A stretch of DNA of 64,000 nt from Carallia brachiata. Taxonomy: Eukaryota; Streptophyta; Magnoliopsida; Malpighiales; Rhizophoraceae. The position numbers and the translations under genes are program-made. Below are positions 48,808 to 60,690 of the stretch, piece after piece; within the stretch, counting starts at the first letter, position 1; the number at the start of each line of letters is the position of its first letter. The notes beneath the pieces were generated by a model. That model ran no database searches and was not told where the DNA came from. It was given only the letters and a program-made list of their open reading frames with translations. Where the stretch lies: the NCBI GenBank assembly GCA_021464245.1, contig JADCRB010000068.1:12966544-13030543 (forward strand). The letters are read 5' to 3'.

Positions 48808-48873
48808 TAAATAATTTATTTTTTTTATTTTTTTAAATTTAATACACTTTTTATAATTTAATAATTTAAATCA
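48808..48873 (+). repeat. Dispersed AT-rich repeat, copy 4
   Basis: AAATAATTTATT, a T-rich run, AAATTTAATACACTTTTTAT, AATTTAATAATTTAAAT: the same block order as at 3071, 27559 and 31395. Confidence 0.45.
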
Positions 48874-49022
48874 TTTTATACCTGCACTTTCATTAACGCA
48901 AATTCAGGCTGGTAGGCAGAAGAAGTAAGTATCCAGAATATAATAAATCTTGTTATTTGCCCACAGGGACGGATCTAGCTGGGGGTAATAGGGCGGCTTT
49001 TTATGTTAATATAAGTTACAGA

Positions 49023-49752
49023 CGTAATTATTAAACGCGGTCCAGTACGATCGGTCGGATCGGTGACTCAGGTATTGGACCGGATCGGTTTATGTGAACA
49101 GTAACTGAGTTATTTAGATAATAAAAAATTATTTTTTTTTTCACTTTTTACTGTATAAATAATAAAAATAATATTTTTTAATGATAAACAGTGGTCAAAC
49201 AAAAAAAAAAATTATAATTTTTCACTTTTTACTGTGTAAACAGTAAAAATAATAATTTTTTTAATGATAAACAATGTACAAACAGTAAAAATTATAAATT
49301 TTTTTTCATTTTTTACTACTTGAACAATAATATTTATATAATATTTACACACTAAAATTTATTTTATTAAAATTTTTACTGTGTGAATGATAAAAATAAT
49401 ACTTTCATAATGCTAAATAGTATTATACAATATTTTTTTGTATAATTTAATAATTTTTTACTTTTTATAATCTATTTTTTTGTATATAATAATTTAACAT
49501 TATTCATATATCAAATAATATCTTACAATTGACTTTAAAAAATAATTTTTTAAGAATTTTATCAAAATTTTGATTAGTATAAATTACTTTTTAATTTATG
49601 AAAATGTAATTATTGTGCTAAATTGTACAAAAAATTTATATATATTATTTGATATATTCATTTTTTAAAAATTAATTACCCACTGATTTAACCATGACCC
49701 ACTAACTCAATCACCTGACTGATTAGTGTCTGAACCGATTTTAATAATTATG
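49023..49752. mobile_element. hAT-like MITE with internal tandem repeats, about 730 bp
   Basis: The left end CGTAATTATTAAACGCGG pairs with the right-end complement CATAATTATTAAAATCGG. The flanks GTTACAGA (49015-49022) and GTTGCAGT (49753-49760) look like an 8-bp duplication with two changes. The subterminal GATCGGTCGGATCGGTGAC block and the later TGACCCACTAAC block match the 37422-37877 element. Inside, a unit of about 90 bp (TTTTTCACTTTTTACTGT..., then AATGATAAACA) is repeated about three times from 49130 to 49330. It appears older than the 37.4-kb copy. Confidence 0.6.
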
Positions 49753-49754
49753 GT

Positions 49755-49870
49755 TGCAGTACCAAGGTACCAATTGAGAGCTACCAGCAGCCAGCGCCTC
49801 TTTGCCTTTTCTCAATAGCCGTCGGTTCGAGTCCTTGAACATTCCTCCAACCCTCTTTTGAATGGCAAGT
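49755..49870 (+). mobile_element. SINE-like fragment
   Basis: GTCGGTTCGAGTCCTTGAAC at about 49821-49840 contains a perfect pol III B-box core GGTTCGAGTCC. A possible degenerate A-box lies upstream at about 49772. A T-rich stretch follows. A 16-bp word (CTTTTGAATGGCAAGT) occurs twice, at about 49855 and 49897. It is directly next to the MITE right end. Confidence 0.4.
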
Positions 49871-49911
49871 ATTCTTTTTTTGTTTTTTTGGGGGCCTTTT
49901 GAATGGCAAGT

Positions 49912-52407
49912 TAGCAACCGGTAGCCTCCTTTTGGTTTTTTATTTTATTTTTATTTTTTTATTTATTTTTGAATAGCCTCCGGTTTGCTTCTCCGTTCTC
50001 AAACTCCTTTTTTTTTTTTTTTTAAATTCTGAATTTGAATAAACTGTTCTTATATTTATGTTAGTGTATTTTTTTAAAATATTTACTATTAATAAAACAA
50101 AGTTATTTGTAATGCATATTATTAAAAAGAAAAAAATATTTAAAAACGTATTGTATATCTAAACGTGTATTTGTTTATGAAATTAACTTCAATTTTACTA
50201 AATATAACAATTATAATAAATAATTTTTTTATTTTTATAATGAACATGATAAAAAATTTATTATATAATCACATTAGAGATAAATAAATAAATAATTAAA
50301 TGATTAATTATATAAAAAAAGCATTCAATTTATTTAATATTCAGAATAATTAATAATATTTTTATTTTTATTATATATATTAGTTTCTTTAGTATATTTG
50401 TATTTATAAAATTTCCCACCTCTTAAAATATTTTCTGGATCCATCCCTCTTTATGCAGCTGCACTGATTTTTTTATAACAAATGTGAAGTAATAATTTAT
50501 TATATCACCATTTATTAATCTAATTGTACAAATAAGTATTTTTGTTGCATTTTGAGTACTTCCTCTTCCTCTTGCCACCACCCTCTGGATCTGGTTCCCA
50601 ATAATATAATAGACGTAATATTTTGGGTCGATGACACATAGCGGAACCCCTGTTTTTACCATTTTGAAAAGTAAAGAGCGAGTGGAAAAGTAGCCTCCCA
50701 GAAAAAAATTTTTTTTTATTTATATTTTTAATGAATATAATTTATTTATAATTTTACACTATATAATAAATAAAACTCACTTAAATAAAAAAATAAAAAA
50801 TAAAAAATAATTTTATACAATATTATATCATGAATAAATTTCAATCACCCAAAAAAAAAAAAAGCAAGCACCAAAAAACAGAAGATTCTTCACCTTTCGT
50901 TTAAAATTCAAATCTGCATTCAAGATGGTATCAAAATATTTTAATTGAAATATTTAATAAATCAAATTAAAATTTTAATTAAATAAAAATTTATTTTAAT
51001 TGCTAAATACAATAATATATTTTTTTCATTGTATGTTTAATATAATTAATTAATCGTAAATTATCAACTAAATATGTGTGATTTTATTCTTATAATTATA
51101 AAAAAACTTTGCAATATTTCAGACAATATGTTAGATACGAAAATTCTCAATATATATTATATATATTATTAACATGCCAAGTGACCATCCAGTTTCCTGT
51201 CAGGTTTTGAAACTATAAATTTTAATATGAAAAATAAAAAGGAAGTTTTAACTCCAAATTTGATGTTTTTATTGCACCAAACAAAAAGATTGCAATTTTT
51301 TCGGAGAGGAGACAATTTTAGTCCTGAAGGTTATGATTGTTTCATGGAATATAGACCACCAAAGAGCCTTCGGTAAGGTTTAATTTTCCTTAACGTGACA
51401 AAGCAGCAATATTTAACAAAATCCATGACTTTGTATTTCATCAGGGGTTTGTTTTCAACTTTCTAATTGTCTTGTTCATTGAAAATCTTTCAGCTAGGTT
51501 TTAATTTTCTGGAACGTGACGAACACTGTTGCCCTCTTTGGCGCAGAAATCCATTGTTGGACCCGAAATAGAGATATCTGATAATTCAGAAGAATTTTCA
51601 GCTATTGAATGACTACAATGTTATGCTGGTATCCAAATTCCTTGGTCTCTCAGCAGCGGGCCAGAGACGATGAAATATAATCTGCAAATAATTGTTTTTT
51701 TTTTTTTGTGTGTGCATAAGATGAAAAAATAGGAGTGATACTCACAATCCCATTGAAACACATTGAGACCCTATGCTGAGGCATGAAACAACTGGATAGT
51801 TATCGTCGCATCAAATGATAAGCTGTACATTTAACCTCACCGCTTTCCACTAATACAATATATTTGTTACTAAGAATTAAGATGGAAACAGGGCTTTACC
51901 GGAGCACCATGCTGTTATCCATCTTTACAGAGGTAGATAAGCTCAAGCAGAGCCTCGGTATTTTCAGGGACACTTATACTCAGAAGCAAAGGTGGAAGGC
52001 AAGGGTATGCTAATCTAAAGTATCCAAAGCTTGACCTTTAGCTAAAGGGTAAACAATGCAACAGGTGGTGCACATTAGCGGAAACCAAACGCCGCGAGAA
52101 AATGATATTAACACTAACGGCAGGCAATCGCTGAGGAAGAGCTGACAGCGATCATATAATCGAATAATATTCCAATCACTAGATAAAAGATACATCGGAA
52201 TAATGGGCTATATAAAATTTTTGACATAGTAGCTTAACCCAGCAGAGGAATGACATGTGATTTCCGAAGAAACATACACCTACCATCAAACATTCATTTT
52301 AACTTTTCATTCCGCTTCGCCGATCCTATCACATCTTATGTTTTCCATGTGCTATGCAGGACTCGACGCCAAAGAGAAGATTTAGTTTTCATGTCAAGCA
52401 TCGCTGG
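49912..52407. other. AT-rich intergenic DNA and 3' flank of the zinc-ribbon gene
   Basis: No ORF with a recognisable family. The region 50423-50662 has a 79-codon frame of no evident identity. At about 51370-51410 and 51490-51530 the phrase TAAGGTTTAATTTTCCTTAA / CTAGGTTTTAATTTTCTGGA plus ACGTGAC is repeated, a diverged local duplication. The part close to 52407 is probably the 3' UTR of the minus-strand gene. Confidence 0.45.
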
Positions 52408-55269
52408 TCATTTCTCCTCAAATTCAACGTCAATAACCCGAGAATCAGGCTTTCGTGTGTCAGCCCTTCTACCACCAGAAAAAGAATCCTTATTAGGTTG
52501 CCACACAATGTTACCACAGCCACCACATTGAATTATTTGGTTTTTGTAACCAATAAACTGCCTGTCGCAGGCTGGGCAAGCTCCCTGTCCAAATTTGAAG
52601 CAAAACATGAGTGAATAACCGATACAGAATTTATTCAGTTACACAATATTTTACATTCAACACAGATATTGCTAGTAGCAAATCCATTTACTTCAGCAAA
52701 TCAAAAGAACATATAGTTCCAGTGTTCCACATTGAAGAATATGTCCAGCAAGGATGTGTAGGCCCTATTTGGCCCCTAGATCAAAACAAGACAATGGCTG
52801 CTACTGCATCCAAGTTCCCATGTCTGCTTTCCTGTGGCCATTAAAGTTGCTTTGAACTTACCAGACTACTATGACACCCAAAATAAACAGAAAGGCATTC
52901 AAAGAACAATAAAGCGTGACAAGGTCAATCAAAGATGAACAAGTATTAAAAGTCACACCTTAATGACAAGATTATTCGCCACAGTCCCGATGAGAAGAGG
53001 TGCAGCAAATGGCAGAACCCATGAAGCAAATATCAAGAACCGAAACAGCCACCCAGATAATGTAAACCAGAGGAAAAAGATCATCTACAAGGAAGTTAAA
53101 TAAAAAAAAACAGGTAAGTAATATTGTGCAATGGAAACCAGAATACATCCTGATAATTCACCACCAACTCAATAAAGCTGTCAACAGCTTCACAAATTTG
53201 ACTTTGGCTTATGTGCCGCCTTTTCCACCAAAGATCCTAAAACAGAACTGTGAAAAGAAGAGGTTGACATTCTCTATAGCACGTATGGAAGGAATAAAAG
53301 ACATGCCTGCCAATAAGGCTAAATTAAAATATTTGCAAACAGAAATGACAGGCAGATCCAGAATGAGGAGATTGAGATGATTTTGGGTTTTTAGGAATAC
53401 AAACAGCAGCAATGGTAATGAAAATTATATGGGGAAGAAAAGGTGGCTAAAGAATGAACTGGTATTGCTTTAATCTACCATGGCAAGAGTTCGACATGCA
53501 CGGAAGCATTCCATACAATAATAATAATAAAAAATGAAGATGATCTTGGAAACGGAGGTGATTTGCATGCCCATGATAGAGAAATGGAGATGATTTTATG
53601 GTCTTCAAAGGATCTCAGGCCAGTAGAAGGTTATCGTTTGCAGGAGTTTAGATCAAAATGGGGCCTACAACATTGAAGAATAGAAGTTCAAATTTGTACT
53701 CTATATTTTAAAGTTAATTATGATTTCGAAAGAAATGATTGTTCCAAGAAGCTTTAATACCATTCTTCTAAGCACTTTAATGCCCTGAGGTTAATTTGTG
53801 GTGGCAAAACCTCTTGAATTATATTGAAATTTATCATATGAATCAAAATGATCTAAGCATACCACTCATCTTTAAAAATCTGCAACCTTTGTCGTGCAAA
53901 AATTTTTATCCATTGTTTTAAGAAGGAGAAAACCAAAATAATTTAAGCCATGAGATTAGTAATTCTTATAGCCATCACAAAAACAAGGGAATTATACTCA
54001 CAGAAAAAGTCCTTCCTAATGGTGTTTGCAGAAAATCAGCAAGCTGCTTTCTGTACTGCAAGGCAAATAACAAAACAAGGATAAGCTATTACAATAACAA
54101 CAGCAGAGCATAAAACCAACAAATTAAAGCACAAAGAGAATCTGTTTTCTTATTTCTTTTTCTCTTTTCTTTTCTGCGCTTTTTCTGGCCTCAGATTTTG
54201 GGGATAAGACATCACTATTTATTTTACGAAATCCAAATCAGGCTTCTTCAAATAAAAGCAACTAATGTATTTCAGAAAAGACATTCAAAACAAGTTTGAA
54301 GCCTTCCACAGTCAGTTGAATATCAATGGATGAATTTCTGTTATAACAACGTTTTAAAAAGGTTCATGGCAAAGCCAATAGGCGTAGCCTACTGGCCACC
54401 AATTATAAAACTCAGGACGACATCTAGGATTCAAACCTCAAACCTCGCTCATAGTTAAATTGTCCTCCCAACTCCAACCGGACCATGATATGGCCTTTTC
54501 AAGTTAGTTATCTGCTCTAAGAAAATTTCCTATTGACCAACAGCAGATTTATAATTGGAGTAATGATACGAGACCGCGGGGTTCGATGACCGAATATTAG
54601 CTAAATAAGCTCAATCCGGCGAACCTTTACAGGAAATGAATGGTGCCTAGTATTCTCTTTTTGCAACTTCCTAACCACAGCAACATAAACAGGTAACCCA
54701 TAGTCCCTCCATTCTTTCCTCGACTCGAATCAGGTTATGGAACTTAACTATTAGCTTAATCTTATATTCATTTCTTAAATTGGTCCATAGGAGCGCGGAT
54801 TTAAGGGTCCAGTTGCTCTCCACCAGACCGTGTGGCTGGTGGCAGTATTCAATTTTCTAAGTTATTAGTTATGAAGCAGGAAACAGGAAAAGAGAGAACA
54901 TAATTTTACCGAAGGCCAATTTCTAGCAAAATCCATGGTAAAGGTGCGCCACCTAACACCAATCTCCAGCTCCCTATCGATCTCACGAGCGCGTTCGCCG
55001 GCCGATTGCGAGAGGGCGCTGAGGCGGCGTGACAAGGAGTATCTACGGTCGATTCGCTCGGCGGTTTTCACGGTCTCGAATAGCAACAGCTCGAAGCCGT
55101 CGTTGGCACTGCGCCACGCTTTCTTCGTGAACCTGTCCAAGTCGAAGTCGCCGAGCTTGAAGGCACGAACCGTCGGCGTCGCGCTGGCTGGAATATGCCG
55201 CGCGGGAATTGGGCGGCGGCCAAGAAACTGTGCGCCGAGTCCCGGCTTCCACGCCACCGCTGTGGCCAT
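52408..55269 (-). CDS. Predicted plastid membrane protein with C-terminal zinc ribbon
   Basis: Four exons (55269-54910, 54055-54002, 53084-52959, 52584-52408) join in phase 0 to give 238 residues. The Ala/Pro/Arg-rich, acid-poor N terminus (about 1-35) looks like a chloroplast transit peptide. Residues 36-138 are helical and charged (FDLDRFTKKAW, ERAREIDRELE). A strongly hydrophobic hairpin, MIFFLWFTLSGWLFRFLIF and on, spans about 139-171. The C terminus has paired CxxC motifs (C183/C186 and C200/C203), a DnaJ-like or rubredoxin-like zinc ribbon, then an acidic tail. All four introns' junctions fit GT-AG. I recall similar uncharacterised plant proteins but no experimental function, so I name none. 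Confidence 0.88.
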
Positions 55270-56719
55270 AATTTCTGTTGACAGAAAAAAAAAAAAAAAA
55301 GTAAGTTGCTAGCACTTCTTTTCCCCGATTATCTATGTCTGCGGTAATTAGTATTATTAATAATAAAAAATTGTTGTCTTGATCGATGAAATTCAAAAAA
55401 AAAAAACCTGATTTAATAAAATTGAAAAAAAACTGAAGAAATCAAGAAGGGCTGCGGCTACTCTCAAGGCGGAATGGACGGTGGGTGGCGGTGGAGAAGA
55501 AGAGGGGATTGATTAAGCCTATAAGGTTTGAGTGAGAAGGTTAGCTGCAGGGGGAAGGCGAGGAAAAATAATACGTTTGAGATATTGATGGATAAGAGAA
55601 CTTTGTAGAATAGAAAGGTTTTACGAGTAATAAGAGGATTAGGGAAGCGTTCAGCATTTTTGATGGGTCGGTGACGGGGACTAATGTTTTGAGGCTGTAA
55701 CTTGTGCATTGTCCGTGGAAAGAAAGATATGCGGGAGGAGAGAGGGCACGGGAGGGCGCCGGATCAAGAGAAAACCAGCTGCAATTGTTCTTTTCATTAC
55801 GAAAAAAAAGTTTATAGACAGTGACTCCCTAATAATTTAAGTTTAAAATTTTTATTATAAAAATTTTAAATTTAAATTCTGAAAAGAGAATGGTGAGATT
55901 TATGAGATAAGAGAACTACTCTCATTATATAGCTCACGGCTCAATGAACCTTCTAATAGATAAAAAAAAAAAAGTCTATAGACATACAATTTAGTAGATA
56001 GGTAGTGTTTAAATTTATATTTCATACAATAAAAAATATATTTTATACAATTATAATAATAATAAATAAAAAAATATTACTATTTTTTTATTATATTTTT
56101 TAGTTACCATTACACAAAATATATTTACAATTACATAAATTAAATGACGTGTTAATGCCATCTGTTTACCCGCGTTTGCTCTTATAACAGTGCCGTTTTA
56201 TTAACGGACAATGAATTGTATGACCATTTGTGTGGTTTGGTTAGTACGAAATTAATTATAATTTGTTATGTCTCTTGAAATACAAAATTGGAAGATTTCG
56301 ATCTGCAGATTCGATGATCCAACAAATCTTTGTTATTGTTAAAAAAATATAAATTGCAATGTATCTCTTTTTTTTTTCACTTAAAAGAAAAAGAACAATG
56401 AATTGTAATTAATTAGTACTGAGAATGTTAAAGATTTGGAATTTCAATTTGAATTAGAACCACTTAACAAAAAATTAAAAAGAAAATGAAATTTTATTTA
56501 AAGAGTTATACTTTCTTTCCCCACAAAATGAAAAAAACAAATGAGAAGTCATGTAACCATTGAGCAATAAAATTGTCTGGTGTTTTTTATAGTTGTTTAA
56601 AATATTTGTTCGAAACTTATTAATCCAGTGTTTAAATCCAAATCTTAATGTTTTTTAATTTTATATTTGAATCTTAATAACTTTATTTTTTTTCCTAATC
56701 TTATAACTTTTCTTATAAT
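55270..56719. other. Upstream region of the zinc-ribbon gene and AT-rich spacer
   Basis: 55270-55760 is moderately GC-rich and probably the promoter/leader of the minus-strand gene. The 81-codon minus frame at 55709-55464 is unrecognised. A MITE-like fold-back with TAGTTACCATTACACAAAAT lies at about 55960-56150. The rest has no gene. Confidence 0.45.
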
Positions 56720-56858
56720 TAAAAGAAAATTGTCGAGAAAAGAAGTGAGATCTGTATATAATTTTTTATTAATTTAGAGAAAGTCTATGATTGAGTTCTT
56801 AAATAAGTGATGTGGTGAGTAATAAGTAAGAAGAAGGTCCTTACACTATTTATTAACT

Positions 56859-56871
56859 TAGTGTAGGATAT
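56859..56871. repeat. SINE target site duplication, left
   Basis: TAGTGTAGGATAT, identical to 57059-57071. Confidence 0.9.
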
Positions 56872-57058
56872 ACCAACGACCGTTGATCGAGTAGTAAGGG
56901 ACTTGCCACTCTTTAAATAAGATCTCGAATTCGAGTCTTGTGAATAGAAAAAACGGTGTTGGAAAGCCGCCCCCAATATGAGTCATTCAGTGCTTGAACC
57001 GGATTAGTTGGGGTCTAATAAGACGTTCCGGATATCGGGGGAAGACAAAAAAAAAAAA
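56872..57058 (+). mobile_element. tRNA-derived SINE, 187 bp, inserted in the RTE LINE
   Basis: An A-box-like TGATCGAGTAGTAAGG lies at about 56884-56899 and a B-box-like GAATTCGAGTC at 56927-56937, the spacing of a tRNA-type pol III promoter. A tRNA-unrelated body follows and ends in A12 directly before the second copy of a perfect 13-bp target duplication. Removing the SINE and one duplication rejoins the LINE reading DMYEGA. This is a full-length retroposed copy. Confidence 0.9.
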
Positions 57059-57071
57059 TAGTGTAGGATAT
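57059..57071. repeat. SINE target site duplication, right
   Basis: TAGTGTAGGATAT, identical to 56859-56871. Confidence 0.9.
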
Positions 57072-58015
57072 GTATGAAGGAGCTATGATCGAGTAAGGAC
57101 CCTTAGAGGTGAATCTGCAGATTTTCCCATCACGGTTGGCCTACACTAAGGATTAGTTATAAGTTTGTTTCTATTTGTGTTGGTCATTGATTTATTAATG
57201 AGTCATATTCAGGATGATATACCATGTTATATGTTTTATAGATAAGACGTGGGAGGGGTTAGACCAGAAGTTATAAGTTTGGGGGATACTTTAGAATTTA
57301 AGAGTTTTAGGTTGATTCATACAAAAATCAATTACATGCATTGCAACTTCAACAATGTTAAGAGTGTAGTAGAGCGGACTGTAGCTTAAGTGAGGTGGAT
57401 GTTCATTGTTGTGATTAATTTAGTTATTTAGATTTCATTATTCAAAGGATGGCAATATAAAGGAGAATGTGTTTCATAAGACGAGAGCGGGATGGATGAT
57501 GTGGAGATGTGCGACTAGAGTTCTATGCAATCGCTGAATTTCCCTTAAATTGAAGGGTAAATTCTATCGTACGACCATTTGTTTAGCGATTCTATGGTAG
57601 CAAGTGCTGGGTGATGAAACAACAATATGCACAGAAAATGAGTGTCACAGAAGAGGATACTTAAATGGATGAGCGAGCACTCTAGAAATAATCGGATTAT
57701 GCATAAGGATATCCGTAACAAAGTAGATGTAGCTCTATCGATAAGAAATTAAACGAGTGACACCTATGTTAGTTTGAACATGTCAAATGTAGATCAGTAA
57801 ATGCTCCCCTTAAGAAAGGTGACACGTTTCAGGTAGATAGAATGATGAAAAGAAAGGAGACCTAAGTTAACTTGAGAATCGGTTATTAAAAAAGATTTAG
57901 AACAACTAGATCTTATAGAAGACTTATTATATAACCAAATGAAATGGTAAGAACGAATTCATGTAATTAACCTAATTAAATTTAGAATTGAGGCTTTGTT
58001 GTTGTTGTTATTGTT

Positions 58016-59228
58016 ATGTTAATGATTTTATTATATAGTGGAACTTATAATTCAAAATTTTGAAATTGAATTGTTACTAGTTCAGTAAAAACTACACACT
58101 ATGACTTTATTTGTCTAGCATAGTAACATGATCTATCAAAAGTATAAGTATTCAATAATATGTATACAATTTCACTAAATCAATATTAATCTCATCTATG
58201 GCCAAAAACATATTAATCTCATCAAGAGTAAAAGTAGTTATAATTTTTATGAAAGAGGTTGAATAAACACGTTAACAAATGTTTCTCAATTTCAAACTAT
58301 AAATATGATGATTAATATACATACCACGTATCTTTTTCTTTTAATAATAAAAAAGAGGTTATTGTTTTCTCTATGACAAGTAACCTCCTACGCAAGTAAC
58401 CTCTTACGACATAAGTAAATTTTGAGAGCAAAGACAACAATCAGCCGACCGCAAACTTTTTTTTAAAAAAATTGTTTTTGGGAATACCAGAGTATAGACA
58501 TTACAAAGTATTTTCACATTGAATGTGTCGGCTTAAAAACCCTTACCAATTCCTAAGAGCTCTTTTTGTTTTTAAATAATAATAAAATATAAGAATAATT
58601 ATTTCTTAATTCTACCAAAACAATGACTTGTCACAAAAACAAATTTTAAAAACTTACCTTCAACCCAAATGAATGCCTGTGGAATTTTTTTTTTTTTTTT
58701 TGTCAAATGGCTTTGGAGTTTAAAAAAACTTGAACTTATAACTTTTAATATGGTAACAAATGAGCTTTTTTACTGTTAGAAATGGTGATGGGTACCCACC
58801 CTATTGGTCCTTGTCTGGCTCCACTCCTACAAGAGTAGAGTCAACGCAAGTTAACCGAAGGTCAAAGATCTCTCTTTGAATTCCCAAATTTTGAAGGGAG
58901 TATCTGTCCCTGTCTCGATTAAAAATTTACTATTTACTTTTATATAATAATGTTAAAAGGGTAATCTAGACAATTGATTGGACAAATCATGCAAATGTGC
59001 TGGGCTAATTCTAATAATAAAAATCCTAACAAGTATTTTAGAAATTGATCATATAGGGAATGGAAATTAATTAAAATTTGTGAAAATTAAACTAAATTGA
59101 AATTAAAATTTAAAATTAAATTGAAGAATAATTAAATGAAATTGAATAAACAATTTTAATCTCAACTAAACTAATAACAAAAATCTAAATTGAGGTTTTC
59201 TCAATTATGATAATTATATTTTTTTTTT
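58016..59228. other. Gene-free spacer
   Basis: No ORF or RNA gene. A short GC-richer patch at about 58780-58920 was not recognised. Confidence 0.5.
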
Positions 59229-59773
59229 GGGTTAAATGTATTTTAGTCTTTTGTGATTTGGTTGTTTTGTATGTTACTCCCTGTAATTTTAATTTAAGTA
59301 TTAAACTCCCATGTAATTTCTAATTTTAATAATCAACCCCCTAACAGTATTTTCTTCAATCTGTTAACAGAAATTAATCATAATTACGTTATTTTATGAT
59401 AACAAACACTTCATTATATTTCACATAAATGTTAATCATGAATACTGTTATGAATATTATTTTAAACACTTCTATATCACTATGCGCATTATACTGAAAA
59501 TAAAAAAAATTATAAAATAAATAATGTAAAATGCAGTTAAAATATATACTAAAATTTAATTTGAAAAATACATGACATATTTTTTAGTAAAAAAATAACA
59601 TTTACAAAACGATATAATTTTGGTTGATTTCTGTTATTAAATTTAAGAAATTGTTGTAGGAGGAGTTAATTATCAAAATTAAAAATTACAGAAAAGTTTA
59701 AATCCTAAATTAAAACTATAAGGCGATAGCATGCAAAACAACCAAACTACAAAGGTTAAAATGTATTTAACCT
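59229..59773. mobile_element. MULE-type MITE with about 150-bp terminal inverted repeats, 545 bp
   Basis: The left end GGGTTAAATGTATTTTAGTC pairs with the right-end complement AGGTTAAATACATTTTAACC. The arms continue together through TTTG.GTTTGGTTGTTTTG, AATTTTAATTTA, TGTAATTT.TAATTTTAATAAT and on to about 150 bp. The flanks are T-runs, so a 9-bp duplication (nine T) is possible but not provable. No coding capacity. The GGTTAAATGCATTTTAGTC-like end is common in plant Mutator-type MITEs. Confidence 0.75.
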
Positions 59774-60002
59774 TTTTTTTTTTAATGCATCAAAATTGAA
59801 TGTTTTTATATTCAAATTAGTAGTCCTTAAATATATTTTAATTTGTAAGATTAATTTTTAACTGATAAACTAGTTTAAACGATTAAAGCAAATTAAAATT
59901 TTTTATTAATCCCTTCGGTTTTGAATTTTTAAATAGCCGAACTTTTAATTTGGTTATGTTTTCAAGGCTTAATGGAAACGTGAACACTGCTATAGGTTTA
60001 GA

Positions 60003-60690
60003 ATCTGTTTGAGTTACATGTTGAATATTATTATTATTAATTGTTGTTGCTGATTACTGCTGTTAATTGTTAGTTGCTGATTGCTAATTCTTATTTGTTG
60101 TTGTTGATTACTGATTAAACTAATGAAGTGTTCAGTTAATTTTATACTTGCTGTTGAATAATAAAATGTTTAATTTAGATATCTAATTTATGTAGATATA
60201 TCATATTGAAAATTTTATTTTTATATTTTATAATTTTATATATTTTTAGAATAATATTTTATAAATAATATTGAGAATTATTTTACTTAATTTTTATTTT
60301 TTTAAAAAAAATATTAATTTTTACTCAATGATAAAAAAATATTATATTTGAGATTTTTTATAAGTGTCAGTATTAAAAAAAATTAAATTAAGAATAGTTG
60401 AAAACAGAAATTATTAAAATTATATAAATATTAATAAAATAAATTCATGTGACGAATAAAAAAATAATAAAATTATATAAATATTATTTAAGGATTATTT
60501 AGTTTATATAAATTATTATTAATATTAAAAAGTGAAAATTAATTTAAAAAGCAGTAAAAAGTAATCTGGAACTACTTTTAAATCAACTACTGTTAGGGAG
60601 TTAAATAAAAAAATTAATAAAATTAAATAATAATATTAAAAAATTTACTAAAGACTTATTTAATCGATAGCTATGCACTATTGGTCATTC
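60003..60690 (-). mobile_element. hAT-like non-autonomous repeat, minus-oriented copy
   Basis: The reverse complement shares ordered blocks with about 5650-6350, among them TTACTTTTTA, TTTTCACTTTTTAATATT and TAATTTATATA.ACTAAAT. The plus-strand left part is rich in TTGTTGTTGCTGATTACTG-type repeats. No ORF. Confidence 0.5.

Larger units (their letters stand above)
56720..58015 (+). mobile_element. Decayed RTE-clade LINE, 3' part, interrupted by a SINE
   Basis: Translated pieces in one direction follow the order of plant RTE-type reverse transcriptase ORFs: LEKVYD and DMYEGA (split by the SINE), then RTLRGESADFPITVGLH, SHIQDDIPCYMF (the catalytic FADD is destroyed here), RAGWMMWRCATRVLCNR, SLKLKGKFYRTTI. 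The 3' end closes with GAGGCTTTGTTGTTGTTGTT, the (TTG)n tail typical of plant RTE elements. The frame has many stops and shifts. Several stops fit CGA-to-TGA or TGG-to-TGA changes. It is 5'-truncated and inactive. Confidence 0.85.

Noticed and set aside
52250..52844. Plus-strand frames of 77-93 codons
   Set aside because: They overlap the last exon and flank of the minus-strand zinc-ribbon gene and show no motif.
54935..55312. 125-codon plus frame
   Set aside because: Antisense to exon 1 of the zinc-ribbon gene, whose four exons join cleanly.
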